From positions 620,001 to 684,000 of the forward strand of contig NZ_JAGINT010000002.1 of NCBI RefSeq assembly GCF_017876295.1: a stretch of DNA of 64,000 bases, given 5' to 3'. Numbering within the stretch: the first letter of the stretch is position 1; each line of letters begins with the position of its first letter. Shown one piece after another: positions 52,983 through 61,322 of this stretch. Below the pieces are notes generated by a model. It saw only the letters and a list, made by a program, of their open reading frames with translations. It did no database searches and had not been told where the DNA came from. Both the position numbers and the translations under genes were made by a program. Source of the stretch: Kribbella aluminosa (lineage in GTDB: Bacteria; Actinomycetota; Actinomycetes; Propionibacteriales; Kribbellaceae).

Positions 52983-53915
52983 ATGGATAGCATCAGGTTC
53001 GTGGAGCCGATTCGGGCAGAGAAGGCGGCGCTGATCGCGCTGCTCAGACAGCCCCAGGTCCGCTGGGCAGACGTGACGGCAGAGGTCTTCGACGCAGGTA
53101 GTGCGTCACAGGTGCTGGACAGCTATGTTGCCGGTCGTGACACGCTGTTCCCGGTCGGTGATCTCGACCGAGTTCTCCGGGAGGCCGAACAGGAGATTCT
53201 TGGATGGGAGGCCGAGGGGATCGGCATCCATGCCTTCTTTGAGCCCAGCTACCCTGCGCAGCTTCGCGACATCCATGAGTCGCCACCCATCATCTTTACA
53301 CGTGGCACGTTGCGCGACGATCTCAGAGCCGTAGCGGTCGTCGGCACCCGGCAAGCCAGTCCACGTGGAGTGGGAATTGCGCAGGCCGTCGCGACTGCAC
53401 TGGCGAAGAACGAGGTCACGGTGGTGAGCGGGCTCGCGGCCGGGATCGACACGGCGGCGCACGTAGCGACACTCGAGGCTGGGGGTCGTACCGTGGCCGT
53501 GATCGGTACCGGACTCCGCCGTACGTATCCGGCTGCGAACGCCGAGCTCCAGCACCGCATCAGCCAGCGGGGTCTCGTCCTCAGTCAATTCTGGCCCGAT
53601 GGTCCGCCGACGAAGAAGACGTTCCCGATGAGGAACGCCGTGATGAGCGGATATGCGGCCGCGACGGTGGTTGTCGAGGCGCCATGGCGGAGTGGCGCAC
53701 GAATCCAGGCCCGGCTTGCGCTTCAGCACGGCCGTCCGGTTGTGATGCCACGTGATCTGCTCGCGCACGACTGGGCCAGAGAGTATGCCGAGCGCCCGGG
53801 TGTGTACGTTGTCGACAACACGGACGAGTTGCTGGCTGTCGCAGAAGAGCTGGTGGCCGAGGCTGCTGAGGGCCTGGAGCGTCTGCGGAAGCCGTCGGCC
53901 GTTGTCCAGTTCTGA
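52983..53915 (+). CDS. DprA-like DNA-processing protein (SLOG/Rossmann fold)
   Basis: 310-residue protein. A helical N-terminal part (1-90) precedes the DprA Rossmann domain: GTRQASPRGVGIAQAVA, VSGLAAGIDTAAH, VIGTGLRRTYP and FPMRNAVMSGYA. DprA binds single-stranded DNA and loads RecA in transformable bacteria; relatives in accessory regions have unknown roles. A C-terminal region follows without a clear winged helix. ATG 52983 was chosen over a TTG 39 bp earlier. It is preceded by a LexA box and followed by a comF-like gene whose likely start overlaps its end. GC is lower than in the neighbours, suggesting transfer. Confidence 0.85.
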   Translation: MDSIRFVEPIRAEKAALIALLRQPQVRWADVTAEVFDAGSASQVLDSYVAGRDTLFPVGDLDRVLREAEQEILGWEAEGIGIHAFFEPSYPAQLRDIHESPPIIFTRGTLRDDLRAVAVVGTRQASPRGVGIAQAVATALAKNEVTVVSGLAAGIDTAAHVATLEAGGRTVAVIGTGLRRTYPAANAELQHRISQRGLVLSQFWPDGPPTKKTFPMRNAVMSGYAAATVVVEAPWRSGARIQARLALQHGRPVVMPRDLLAHDWAREYAERPGVYVVDNTDELLAVAEELVAEAAEGLERLRKPSAVVQF

Positions 53916-54636
53916 TGCCTGGCAGCCATATCGCGAGTCGGTCGCCCGGCAGGCGATCTTCCTCCGCAATCCGTTGCCGCCAGGCCCAGGTGTCTGCTTC
54001 GTCTGTCGATCTGCGGCCAAGGACGGCTACGACGTCTGCTACCCGTGCCGCACGCACCGCGACGCGAGTCATCTGACCTCAGATGCTGTTGTCCCGATCG
54101 CGTATGCGCTGAAAGGCGCACAGCACGCTCACCACTTGGCGACGTACAAGTTCGAACCACCGTCGTACAGCGCTCGGGCGGCGCTGCAGGCGCTGTCGAT
54201 TCTCTTCCTGGGGCTTCATCGGCCGTGCTTCGAGCAGGCAGCAGGCGGCCGACTGACCCACGCCGCTGTTGTTCCGAGCACCAGAGGGCGGCGGGGCGTC
54301 CATCCGCTGCAGGCATTACTGATGCCCAGCATTTCGTTGCCGTTTGTGAGCGCTCGCCCCGGAGCCGAGTACGCGAAAGACGACCGAACCTTTCGCGGCG
54401 ATCGTTTCACCGCGCCGGTGCTGCCGAATGCCCGAGTTCTCTTGCTCGATGACACCTGGACGACGGGAGCGCGTGCTCAGTCGCTATCACACACGCTGAA
54501 GAGCGCAGGAGCCCGCTGTGTGATCACTGTCGTTCTTGGCCGTCATGTGAACGGCAGGCATGATGGTTCCAAGGCGCTTGTCGAACAAGCGAAGAGCACG
54601 GCGTTCGACATCGGTCGATGTTCACTGGATAGCTGA
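53902..54636 (+). CDS. ComFC-like phosphoribosyltransferase, partner of the DprA-like gene
   Basis: About 244 residues. A zinc-ribbon-like N-terminus (CFVC...CYPC, CxxC spacing) precedes a phosphoribosyltransferase with the PRPP motif VLLLDDTWTTGARAQSL. ComFC proteins accompany DNA uptake; the reaction is unproven. The start is uncertain: no ATG or GTG fits the frame near the dprA stop, and TTG 53902 would overlap dprA by 14 bp. The ATG overlapping the stop at 53915 is in another frame. Codon use matches dprA, supporting a two-gene unit. Confidence 0.75.
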   Translation: MSSSDAWQPYRESVARQAIFLRNPLPPGPGVCFVCRSAAKDGYDVCYPCRTHRDASHLTSDAVVPIAYALKGAQHAHHLATYKFEPPSYSARAALQALSILFLGLHRPCFEQAAGGRLTHAAVVPSTRGRRGVHPLQALLMPSISLPFVSARPGAEYAKDDRTFRGDRFTAPVLPNARVLLLDDTWTTGARAQSLSHTLKSAGARCVITVVLGRHVNGRHDGSKALVEQAKSTAFDIGRCSLDS

Positions 54637-54691
54637 AGCCGCCAGACACTGCCCCGTTAGAGCTGTCGGCTGACGGTCGCTTGACCGACCA

Positions 54692-55909
54692 TCAGCGGAA
54701 GACGCCGGTGTGGCCGAGGGAGTATCGGCCGGGCTGGGGGTATACGGCCAGGCCGTGCGGGCCGTTGCCGACCCGGATCTTCGCGAGCAGCTTGCCGTCG
54801 CTCAGGCGGATCGCGTAGACCACTGAGTTGTAGCGACCGGAAACCCAGAGCACCAGGCCGTCCGGCGACACGCCGCCCATGTCCGGGCTGCCGCCGCCGG
54901 TGATCTTGATCTTGCGGACCACCTTGCGGGTCTGAAAGTCGAGCAGCGAGACCGACCCTTCGCCGCGGTTGGTGATGATCAGGTACCGCGAGTTCCGCGT
55001 GACGTAGAGCCCGTGGGCGCCCTTCCCGGTCGGGATGAACGCGCGGATCGCGACCGGCGGCCGCGCGGACAGTACCCAGATGCCGTCGCTCATCATGTCC
55101 GCGACGTAGTAGTAGCGCCCGTTCGGCGAGAGCTTCACGTCCTGCGGCATCGGGGCGTGCATCCCGCGCCGGCCGGGCAAGCGGACGACCTGCGTCACCT
55201 TCTCCGCGGCCGTGTCGACCACGAGCAGGTCGCCCGAGAACTCGCAGGACACGAGGAACGACGTACCGTCCGCTGTGAAGTCCGCGTGGTTCACCCCGGC
55301 GCACGGCACCGGCACCTTCTTCTGCACCGCCATCGTGTGCGGATCGCGGAAGACCAGTTGTCTGTCGTTGGACGCCATCACGACGGCGTGCTTGCCGTCC
55401 GGCGTGAAGTACAGGTTGTACGGGTCGTGGACGGCGACCGCCCTCCCGGGCAGGCCGGTCAGTGGGTTGATCGGCGTCAGGCTGTTGCCGAGGTCGTTGT
55501 TCACCCACAGCGTCTTCAGGTCCCAGGACGGTACGACGTGCTGCGGTTGACGCCCGGTCCGGAACGTGCGGATCACCTTGTAGGTGCGCGGATCGATCTC
55601 GGTCACGGTGTTGCTGCCGCTGTTCGGCACGTAGATGCGCTCCGGGAACCCGCGTACCGCCGCGGCGAACTGGCCCGGACGGTCGGCGGCCCATACGTCG
55701 GTCGGCGACAGCGGGGGCGGCATGCCGGGCAGCAGGCCTGGCGTCCCGGCGGACGCGCCGGGCGATGCCTGTGTGGAAGCCGGCGTTGACGGTGGTGCCG
55801 AGGCCGCACCGGCCGGAGCGGATCCCGTGCTCGCGGCGGTCCGGCCGTTACCGGAACAGCCGCCGGCAGCCAGCAGCAGAACCATGCTCAGGGCAACGGT
55901 TCGCTTCAT
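54692..55909 (-). CDS. Secreted beta-propeller lipoprotein (YVTN-type repeats)
   Basis: 405-residue lipoprotein with lipobox AAGGC (Cys about 18) and an Ala/Pro/Ser-rich linker (about 25-65). Six or seven YVTN/NHL-like blades follow, each with patterns such as IYVPNSGSNTVTEID, LWVNNDLGN and YLIITNRGEGSVSLLD. Such propellers act as surface binding or scaffold proteins. ATG 55909 overlaps the deacetylase stop (ATGA), so they are translated together. Confidence 0.85.
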   Translation of the reverse strand: MKRTVALSMVLLLAAGGCSGNGRTAASTGSAPAGAASAPPSTPASTQASPGASAGTPGLLPGMPPPLSPTDVWAADRPGQFAAAVRGFPERIYVPNSGSNTVTEIDPRTYKVIRTFRTGRQPQHVVPSWDLKTLWVNNDLGNSLTPINPLTGLPGRAVAVHDPYNLYFTPDGKHAVVMASNDRQLVFRDPHTMAVQKKVPVPCAGVNHADFTADGTSFLVSCEFSGDLLVVDTAAEKVTQVVRLPGRRGMHAPMPQDVKLSPNGRYYYVADMMSDGIWVLSARPPVAIRAFIPTGKGAHGLYVTRNSRYLIITNRGEGSVSLLDFQTRKVVRKIKITGGGSPDMGGVSPDGLVLWVSGRYNSVVYAIRLSDGKLLAKIRVGNGPHGLAVYPQPGRYSLGHTGVFR

Positions 55910-56682
55910 TTCAGCAGGTCGCTCAGCGTTACTGGTGTGAGGTGCTTGGCCTGTAGACCGGAGAGGATCTGGGGCAGCGCTTTGACCGTCACCGGGTGCC
56001 CCAGGTGCAGGCTGACGATCGATCCCGGGCGAACGCCGTCCAGGACAGCCTTCACCACGGTCGGGGCAGACGGGTCCTGCCAGTCCAGGCCGTCGACGTC
56101 GTAGGACACGCAGGCAGCATAACCGGACGCGGCCGCGGACGACCGAATCAGTGGCGTGGTCTGCTGGGTCCCCGAGGCGCGGAACCAGCGCCCCTGGGAC
56201 TTCGCCGTACGGCGTAACACCGTGGCGCAGTCGTGTACTTCGCGACGGGCCTCGGCCGCGCCGAGCTTGCGCATCGACTTGTGGTGCATCGTGTGGTTGC
56301 CGAGGTCGTGCCCACCGTGCAGAATCCGGGTCGCCATCTCGGGATGCGCGACCAGCCAGGTGCCGACCGCGAGCACGCTGATCTTGGCGCCGGCGTGTTC
56401 GACGAGGTCGAGCAGTGTGGTGCCGAGTGCCGGATCGCCGTTGCCGTGGAACGTGAGCGCCACCTGCGGGACCGTCCGCGGACCGTGCCCGATCTCGACC
56501 GCCTCGGTCGGCGGTGCGGGCTTCGGCGTGTGCTTCGCCGTCGGTTTCGGGGCTGCTGTGGGCGATGAGGGCGTTTGCGCCGCGGGAGGCGGACTCTTGG
56601 CTTGCTCGGGGCTCGAGCAGTCGGCCAACGCTCCCGTACCTAGTGCCAGCAGTGCCGATTTCAGGACAGTACGGCGCTCCAT
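55906..56682 (-). CDS. Polysaccharide deacetylase-like lipoprotein with altered active site
   Basis: 258-residue lipoprotein. The N-terminus ERRTVLKSALLALGTGALADC has a Tat-like double Arg and a lipobox (LADC). A Pro/Lys linker leads to a NodB/CE4 domain. Motif 1, normally TFDDG, is TFHGNGD, so the catalytic-base position is His or absent, while motif 2 is intact (NHTMHHKSM). FRASGTQQT and HLGHP also follow the family. Activity is therefore uncertain; some relatives with this variant exist. It precedes the propeller gene with a 4-bp overlap. Confidence 0.82.
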   Translation of the reverse strand: MERRTVLKSALLALGTGALADCSSPEQAKSPPPAAQTPSSPTAAPKPTAKHTPKPAPPTEAVEIGHGPRTVPQVALTFHGNGDPALGTTLLDLVEHAGAKISVLAVGTWLVAHPEMATRILHGGHDLGNHTMHHKSMRKLGAAEARREVHDCATVLRRTAKSQGRWFRASGTQQTTPLIRSSAAASGYAACVSYDVDGLDWQDPSAPTVVKAVLDGVRPGSIVSLHLGHPVTVKALPQILSGLQAKHLTPVTLSDLLK

Positions 56683-56788
56683 AGCGGCGAACGTACGTAC
56701 GCGATGCTGAGCGGACCCTGAGCGCGCGCGATGGCTGATTCGTCAGCGTGATTGCCGACCGGGTCCGGATGGTCACTAGGGTGCTGCG

Positions 56789-57415
56789 GTGGACCTCGCG
56801 AGCCCCATCAGCACAGTGGTGCCCTCACTGGACGGGCCGGTGCTGCTCGTTCTGGCCGCGGCCGAGGAAGGTCTGTCGGGTCGCCAGATCCACAAGCTCG
56901 CCGGGTCCGGCAGCGTCGCGGGCGTCCGGCTCGTGCTGCAACGGCTGGCCGCGACCGGTCTGGTGCACGGCGACGACTCCGGCAACTCGCTGCTGTACCG
57001 CCTCAACCGAAGGCACCTGCTCGCCCCGATCGTCGAGCAGCTCGCGAACCTCCGCAGTACGTTGACCACCCACCTCGCCGCCGAGATCAGCAGCTGGCAC
57101 ATCCCGCCCGTCCACGCCGGCCTGTACGGCGCGATCGCCCGCGCCGACGGCGACCTGGACAGCGACGTTGACCTCCTGCTGATCCGCCCGGACCACCACG
57201 ACGCCGACGACACCCTCTGGACCGCCCAGGTCAGCCACCTCATGCAATCCGTCGTGGACCTCACCGGCAACGCCGCCCACGTCTTCGAACTGAGCCAGTC
57301 CGAACTCGCCGGCCACCTGTCCACCGCCCCCATCCTCAACGACTGGACCCACCCAACCCTCCACCTCACCGGCGTCCCGCTGACCGAAGCCGGCAGGGTT
57401 CCGGCCGTCCTCTGA
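56789..57415 (+). CDS. Winged-helix/nucleotidyltransferase fusion protein
   Basis: 208 residues. A winged helix at about 10-75 (LSGRQIHKLAGSGSVAGVRLVLQRL) is followed by an MNT-like nucleotidyltransferase (about 90-200) with GAIARADGDLDSDVDLLLI. The usual GS at the motif start is GA, but the two aspartates of DVDL are present. Proteins of this build act as self-regulating toxin or antitoxin-like nucleotidyltransferases; no HEPN partner is adjacent. GTG 56789. Confidence 0.72.
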   Translation: MDLASPISTVVPSLDGPVLLVLAAAEEGLSGRQIHKLAGSGSVAGVRLVLQRLAATGLVHGDDSGNSLLYRLNRRHLLAPIVEQLANLRSTLTTHLAAEISSWHIPPVHAGLYGAIARADGDLDSDVDLLLIRPDHHDADDTLWTAQVSHLMQSVVDLTGNAAHVFELSQSELAGHLSTAPILNDWTHPTLHLTGVPLTEAGRVPAVL

Positions 57416-57457
57416 ACCGCCTACTGTCGCCCGGATGAGACTGCGGTACGCGTCGGG

Positions 57458-58543
57458 CTAGACCACCTCGAGGTGGTCCTTGGTGGGGAGGGTGGGGAAC
57501 GGGGCGTGGGGCTCGGTCTGGTACCAGTACGAGGTCGAGGCGAGGTCGTCCTGGAGTTGGAGGAAGCGGCCGTCGCGGCGCCAGCCGAGGGCCTGGACGG
57601 TGACGCGGAGGTCTTCGGTGAAGCGGATCGTGTCCTGGATGTGCCAGCGGTAGAGGCCGAAGCGCTGCTGGTTGTCGGAGAATCCGCTCGGCTCGATCAC
57701 CTGCGGCATCCCGAGGTACGGCGTCGTGAATGTCGCGTACTGACCCGCCGGGTGCTCGAAACCCCACGCGCCGCCGAAGTAGTCCTCCGTACCGGTACCG
57801 CAGATCGTCGGGTACTCCTCGTCGCCGTCGAGGTAGAACTTGAACTCGCCCTCGCCCCACCACCCGGTGTTGTTGCAGCCCCACGCGAGATAGGTCCCGA
57901 CGTACTGCCCCTGTCCGCGGACGCCGTCGAGCAGCGTGTGCACCTCGCCGTACGGGACCGGGTTGGACCGCCGGAACTGCGCGTGGAAGTACCCCAGGTC
58001 CGCCGGTACCTCGGTGCGGACGAAGTCGACCTGGTAGAAAAAGCCCTCGATCTCCGTCTCCAGCAGGTTCTCGATCGTGATCCGGGCGCCGCCGCGGAAC
58101 GGCATCTGCCAGTAGCTGTTGAACCCGCCCTTCGGGTTGACCGCGATCGGCACCGAGCTGACCTGGCAGTGCTGGCCCCAGCCGTTGCAGAAGAAGTCGC
58201 CGAGCGGTACCTCGACCGACGGCGTCTCCTCACCGTCCCAGTACATCCGCAGTACCAGCGAACGCCACGTCTTCGAGTCGACGGTGATCCAGAGATGCGT
58301 GATCGCGCCCGCGCCGTCGATCTCCGCGAGCGTCGTGGTCGACTCCGGCGCGAGGTTGATGCAGGGCTGGATCTTCCAGCCGGGGCCGAGGTCGCGCGCC
58401 TGCCGGGACAGGACGCCCTCGGTCGCCCGCGCGCCGCCGCCCTTGGCGCCGTCCGGGTTCTCCGCGCTGGTCGAGTAGGTCCGCGCGGACGACAGCCGCG
58501 CCAGGTTGCCGAGATGTACGTCGAGACCGTTGAAGTCACCCAT
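57458..58543 (-). CDS. GH172-family glycoside hydrolase (DUF2961)
   Basis: 361-residue protein with two jelly-roll-like halves. The family motif GTGTEDYFGGAWGF lies near residue 257 and GFFYQVDF and CNNTGWWGEG are characteristic. GH172 includes difructose-dianhydride synthase/hydrolase and D-arabinofuranosidase activities; which one applies is unclear. No signal peptide, so it is intracellular. ATG 58543 was chosen as the point where family similarity starts. It is divergent from the sugar operon at 58632 and shares its promoter region. Confidence 0.85.
   Translation of the reverse strand: MGDFNGLDVHLGNLARLSSARTYSTSAENPDGAKGGGARATEGVLSRQARDLGPGWKIQPCINLAPESTTTLAEIDGAGAITHLWITVDSKTWRSLVLRMYWDGEETPSVEVPLGDFFCNGWGQHCQVSSVPIAVNPKGGFNSYWQMPFRGGARITIENLLETEIEGFFYQVDFVRTEVPADLGYFHAQFRRSNPVPYGEVHTLLDGVRGQGQYVGTYLAWGCNNTGWWGEGEFKFYLDGDEEYPTICGTGTEDYFGGAWGFEHPAGQYATFTTPYLGMPQVIEPSGFSDNQQRFGLYRWHIQDTIRFTEDLRVTVQALGWRRDGRFLQLQDDLASTSYWYQTEPHAPFPTLPTKDHLEVV
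57461..57478. repeat. 18-bp perfect palindrome at the GH172 stop
   Basis: GACCACCTCGAGGTGGTC reads the same on both strands and covers the last codons of GH172, directly after its stop codon on the plus strand. It could form a small stem or be an operator; CTAGACCAC here also contains a GTGGTCTAG half-site. Confidence 0.5.
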
Positions 58544-58616
58544 ACCGGTCGACCCTAGAGCGCGGTCCGCCGCGCCACACCCCGTCGCATGAGACCGCCG
58601 AGACCGGTTTCGGCCG

Positions 58617-58632
58617 AGTGGTCTACCCAAGG
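58617..58632. promoter_or_regulatory. DasR-like half-site upstream of the sugar operon
   Basis: AGTGGTCTACCCAAGG: AGTGGTCTA matches the left half of the DasR consensus AGTGGTCTAGACCACT. It lies in the divergent region between GH172 and the 58632 gene. Related copies are at 62881, 52018 and 18447. Confidence 0.45.
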
Positions 58633-61322
58633 TGCTTTACCGACCGCGATTCGTCGGTAACAGTGAACCGGTGCCTGCTTCGTCTGTCGCGCTGATCGGT
58701 CCACCCGGCCCGGCGACCGCGTTCGCCGCCGCCGGTCTCACGTTCGTCCGGTACGACGAACCCCCCGCGGACCTCGCGGCGTACCGGGCGGTGGTGGTAC
58801 TCGCGGGGCACTACCCGGAGCCGGCCCGATTCGACACGTCGGCGCTGGCGGAGTACGTGCGCGGCGGCGGGACGGCGTACGTGGAGTTCGCAGTCGACGA
58901 CGGCTTCCTGCCGGCCGGCCCGGTGCGGGACGCCCACATCGAACGCATCTTCACCCGCGAGCCGCTGACCGGGATCGAACCGCTCAGCATCCTCGACGAG
59001 CACCTCTCCCGCGCCCAAGAAGTCACCCCGCCGCCCTCCGCCACCGAACTCCTCACGTACGGCTCCGTCGCCGGCACCCACAAGGCAGTCTTCGGTCCCC
59101 CCGCCGAAACCTTCCCCGCCCTCCTCGACATCCCCGTCGGCACCGGCCGCCTCCTCTACGCCACCACCGCCCTCAGCCACCACCTCCAAGGCCGTTACAA
59201 ACCGGTACGCCGCTGGACGCGTCTACTGCAGCTGATCACCGCCGAACTCACGGGCACCGACGCCCCACCCGACTTGGAACTCTTCACCGAACCCCACGTG
59301 TGGGTCGCGACCGGAGAACCCGCGAAGGTAGTCGTCCGCACAACCACCCAACCCCCACCCGCAACCAACCGCGACGTCCCACTTGAGCTGGTTGAGGTCG
59401 CACCCGGTCGATACGAGTCTGGGCTAACCGTGCTTCCCGACGGGGTACATACATTCGCCGTCGGCGAGCACACGACAACGATCACCGTGGGACCCCGCCC
59501 CGAGCGCTACCGCCGGATGATCGACCGCGGCATCGCCTGGTTCGACAAGGCCGGCATGTTCTACGACGCCCCCGACGGATCGAAGGGAGTCGCGGAGGGG
59601 TTCTCCAACGAGATCGGCTTCGACGGCACACTCCCCTTCCGCCCCGTCCCCCGCGGCGACTGCTACACCCAGACCGCCCACGCCTTCCGGAGGTACGCCG
59701 ACCTGACCGCCGACCCCCGCGGCCACACCATCGCGGAAAACCTCATGCGCCACGTAGTAGAGGAAGAACAACTCACCGACCGCAACAACCTGTACGGCGC
59801 CTTCGAACCCCGCGGCGCCCGCACGGACCTCACCGCCACTAACAACCTGTTCGCCGACGACGGCGGCTGGATCGCGCTCTTCGCGCTGATCTCCGGCGAC
59901 CTCGAGGCCGGCCTCCGCGGCGTCGAATCGCTGATCCGCACCGCCAACACCGAACTCGGCCTCCAGGTGGACCCCTGGCGCACCCCGTCCACCCTGATGG
60001 TGAAGGGCTGGGACGAGTTCGGCCGCAGCCCGATCGAGGACGGCCTCGACCTCACCTCGCACTGGCAGAGCTCCGCGCTGTGCTCCTATCTCTACGCGTA
60101 CGGCGTCACCGGCGAACCGTCGTACCTGGAGATCGCCGAACGCGGGCTCGACCACATGGCGTCCCACCACCCCCGCGCCCGCCTGGAAACCAGCCGCACC
60201 TGCGAGGCCGGCCGCTTCCTGCTCCCACTCGCCGGCGGCTACTTCTACACCCGCAAACCCCTGTACCTGCAGACGATGCTCGACCTCGCCGACTACCTGA
60301 AGAGCCGCCAGGGCCCGGACGGCGGATTCGCCGAGTGGGACGGTAAGTGCCCGCCGAGCAACGAGGCGTACGGCGTCGACGAGGCGTCGATCTTCCAGGC
60401 GAACGGCGACCCGGTCACCGACCAGCTGTACGGTACGCCGTTCGCCGCCTGGGCCTTGCCGATCGTCCACCAGATCACCGGCGAACCGGTCTTCGAGGAA
60501 CTCGCCCACGGCGTCCTCGACTACCTGAGCCGGATCCAGATCGACGACCCGGACGACGAGCAGCTCGACGGCACCTGGCAGCGCGCGTTCGACTTCGACG
60601 CCTGGGAGTACTTCGGGTCGAACGCCGACATCGGCTGGGGACCGTACTGCGTGGAGACCGGGTGGTCGGTCGCTCCGAGCCTGATCGCTGCCATGCAGTA
60701 CCTCCAACGCGAGCCGTTCTTCCCGGAGCCCGGCACCAACCCCGCACCTGTCGCCGCCGTTCGCGCGGAGTTCGAATCGATCCGCAAGGGCGAGCCCGCG
60801 CCGCCGACGTTCCGCCGTCGTGCGGACGGGCGGATCGTTCGGGTCCAAGGCGGCGTACGGGCTGTGCTCGGCGACCTCACCGCCGGAGGTGAGCCGGCGT
60901 GGGCCCGCAACGACCCGGCGAACTCGTACGAGATCTACGTCCGCGGCGCCGACAACCACCTGCACCACACCTACCTGGACGACCGCGTCGGCCAGGGCCG
61001 CTGGCAGCAGCTCGGCGATCTCGAACTCGCCGACGACCCGGTGGTTGCCTTCAACCCCGGCGCGGACGCGATCGAGGTGTACGTCCTGGGCGCCGACCGC
61101 CGCATCCACCACTGCTCGATGATCGACGTCCGCGGCGGTCACACCCCGTGGGAACCTGTCGGTACGCTGCACTTCACCGGCTCCCCGGCCGTGCTGTACG
61201 ACGAGACCCTCGGCTCGGTCCGCCTGGTGGCGAACGACACCGCCGGCCAGGACCGCCGTACCCGCAAGGTCAACCGCTGGCACCTTCCCTGGCAAGACTA
61301 TTCACACTGGATCACCGCATGA
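58632..61322 (+). CDS. Glycosidase-like protein with alpha/alpha-barrel core, function unassigned
   Basis: About 896 residues from GTG 58632; a GTG at 58671 is an alternative. An N-terminal Rossmann-like/GATase-type region (about 15-200: LIGPPGPATAFAAAGL, YVRGGGTAYVEF) is followed by a helical barrel (about 290-700, HMASHHPRARLE, FLLPLAGGYFYTRKPLY) and a C-terminal beta domain (about 750-895). No known glycoside hydrolase signature could be identified. It is first in an operon with a sugar kinase and NanE, so a role in amino-sugar or polysaccharide breakdown is likely. No signal peptide. Confidence 0.55.
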   Translation: MLYRPRFVGNSEPVPASSVALIGPPGPATAFAAAGLTFVRYDEPPADLAAYRAVVVLAGHYPEPARFDTSALAEYVRGGGTAYVEFAVDDGFLPAGPVRDAHIERIFTREPLTGIEPLSILDEHLSRAQEVTPPPSATELLTYGSVAGTHKAVFGPPAETFPALLDIPVGTGRLLYATTALSHHLQGRYKPVRRWTRLLQLITAELTGTDAPPDLELFTEPHVWVATGEPAKVVVRTTTQPPPATNRDVPLELVEVAPGRYESGLTVLPDGVHTFAVGEHTTTITVGPRPERYRRMIDRGIAWFDKAGMFYDAPDGSKGVAEGFSNEIGFDGTLPFRPVPRGDCYTQTAHAFRRYADLTADPRGHTIAENLMRHVVEEEQLTDRNNLYGAFEPRGARTDLTATNNLFADDGGWIALFALISGDLEAGLRGVESLIRTANTELGLQVDPWRTPSTLMVKGWDEFGRSPIEDGLDLTSHWQSSALCSYLYAYGVTGEPSYLEIAERGLDHMASHHPRARLETSRTCEAGRFLLPLAGGYFYTRKPLYLQTMLDLADYLKSRQGPDGGFAEWDGKCPPSNEAYGVDEASIFQANGDPVTDQLYGTPFAAWALPIVHQITGEPVFEELAHGVLDYLSRIQIDDPDDEQLDGTWQRAFDFDAWEYFGSNADIGWGPYCVETGWSVAPSLIAAMQYLQREPFFPEPGTNPAPVAAVRAEFESIRKGEPAPPTFRRRADGRIVRVQGGVRAVLGDLTAGGEPAWARNDPANSYEIYVRGADNHLHHTYLDDRVGQGRWQQLGDLELADDPVVAFNPGADAIEVYVLGADRRIHHCSMIDVRGGHTPWEPVGTLHFTGSPAVLYDETLGSVRLVANDTAGQDRRTRKVNRWHLPWQDYSHWITA

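Noticed and set aside
53915..53917. ATG overlapping the dprA stop as comF start
   Set aside because: It is in a different frame and gives no zinc-ribbon or phosphoribosyltransferase sequence.
54692..56776. Reading the propeller frame as one 694-residue protein through the deacetylase
   Set aside because: The first 290 residues are a shadow of the deacetylase gene; ATG 55909 with signal peptide and ATGA overlap is better.
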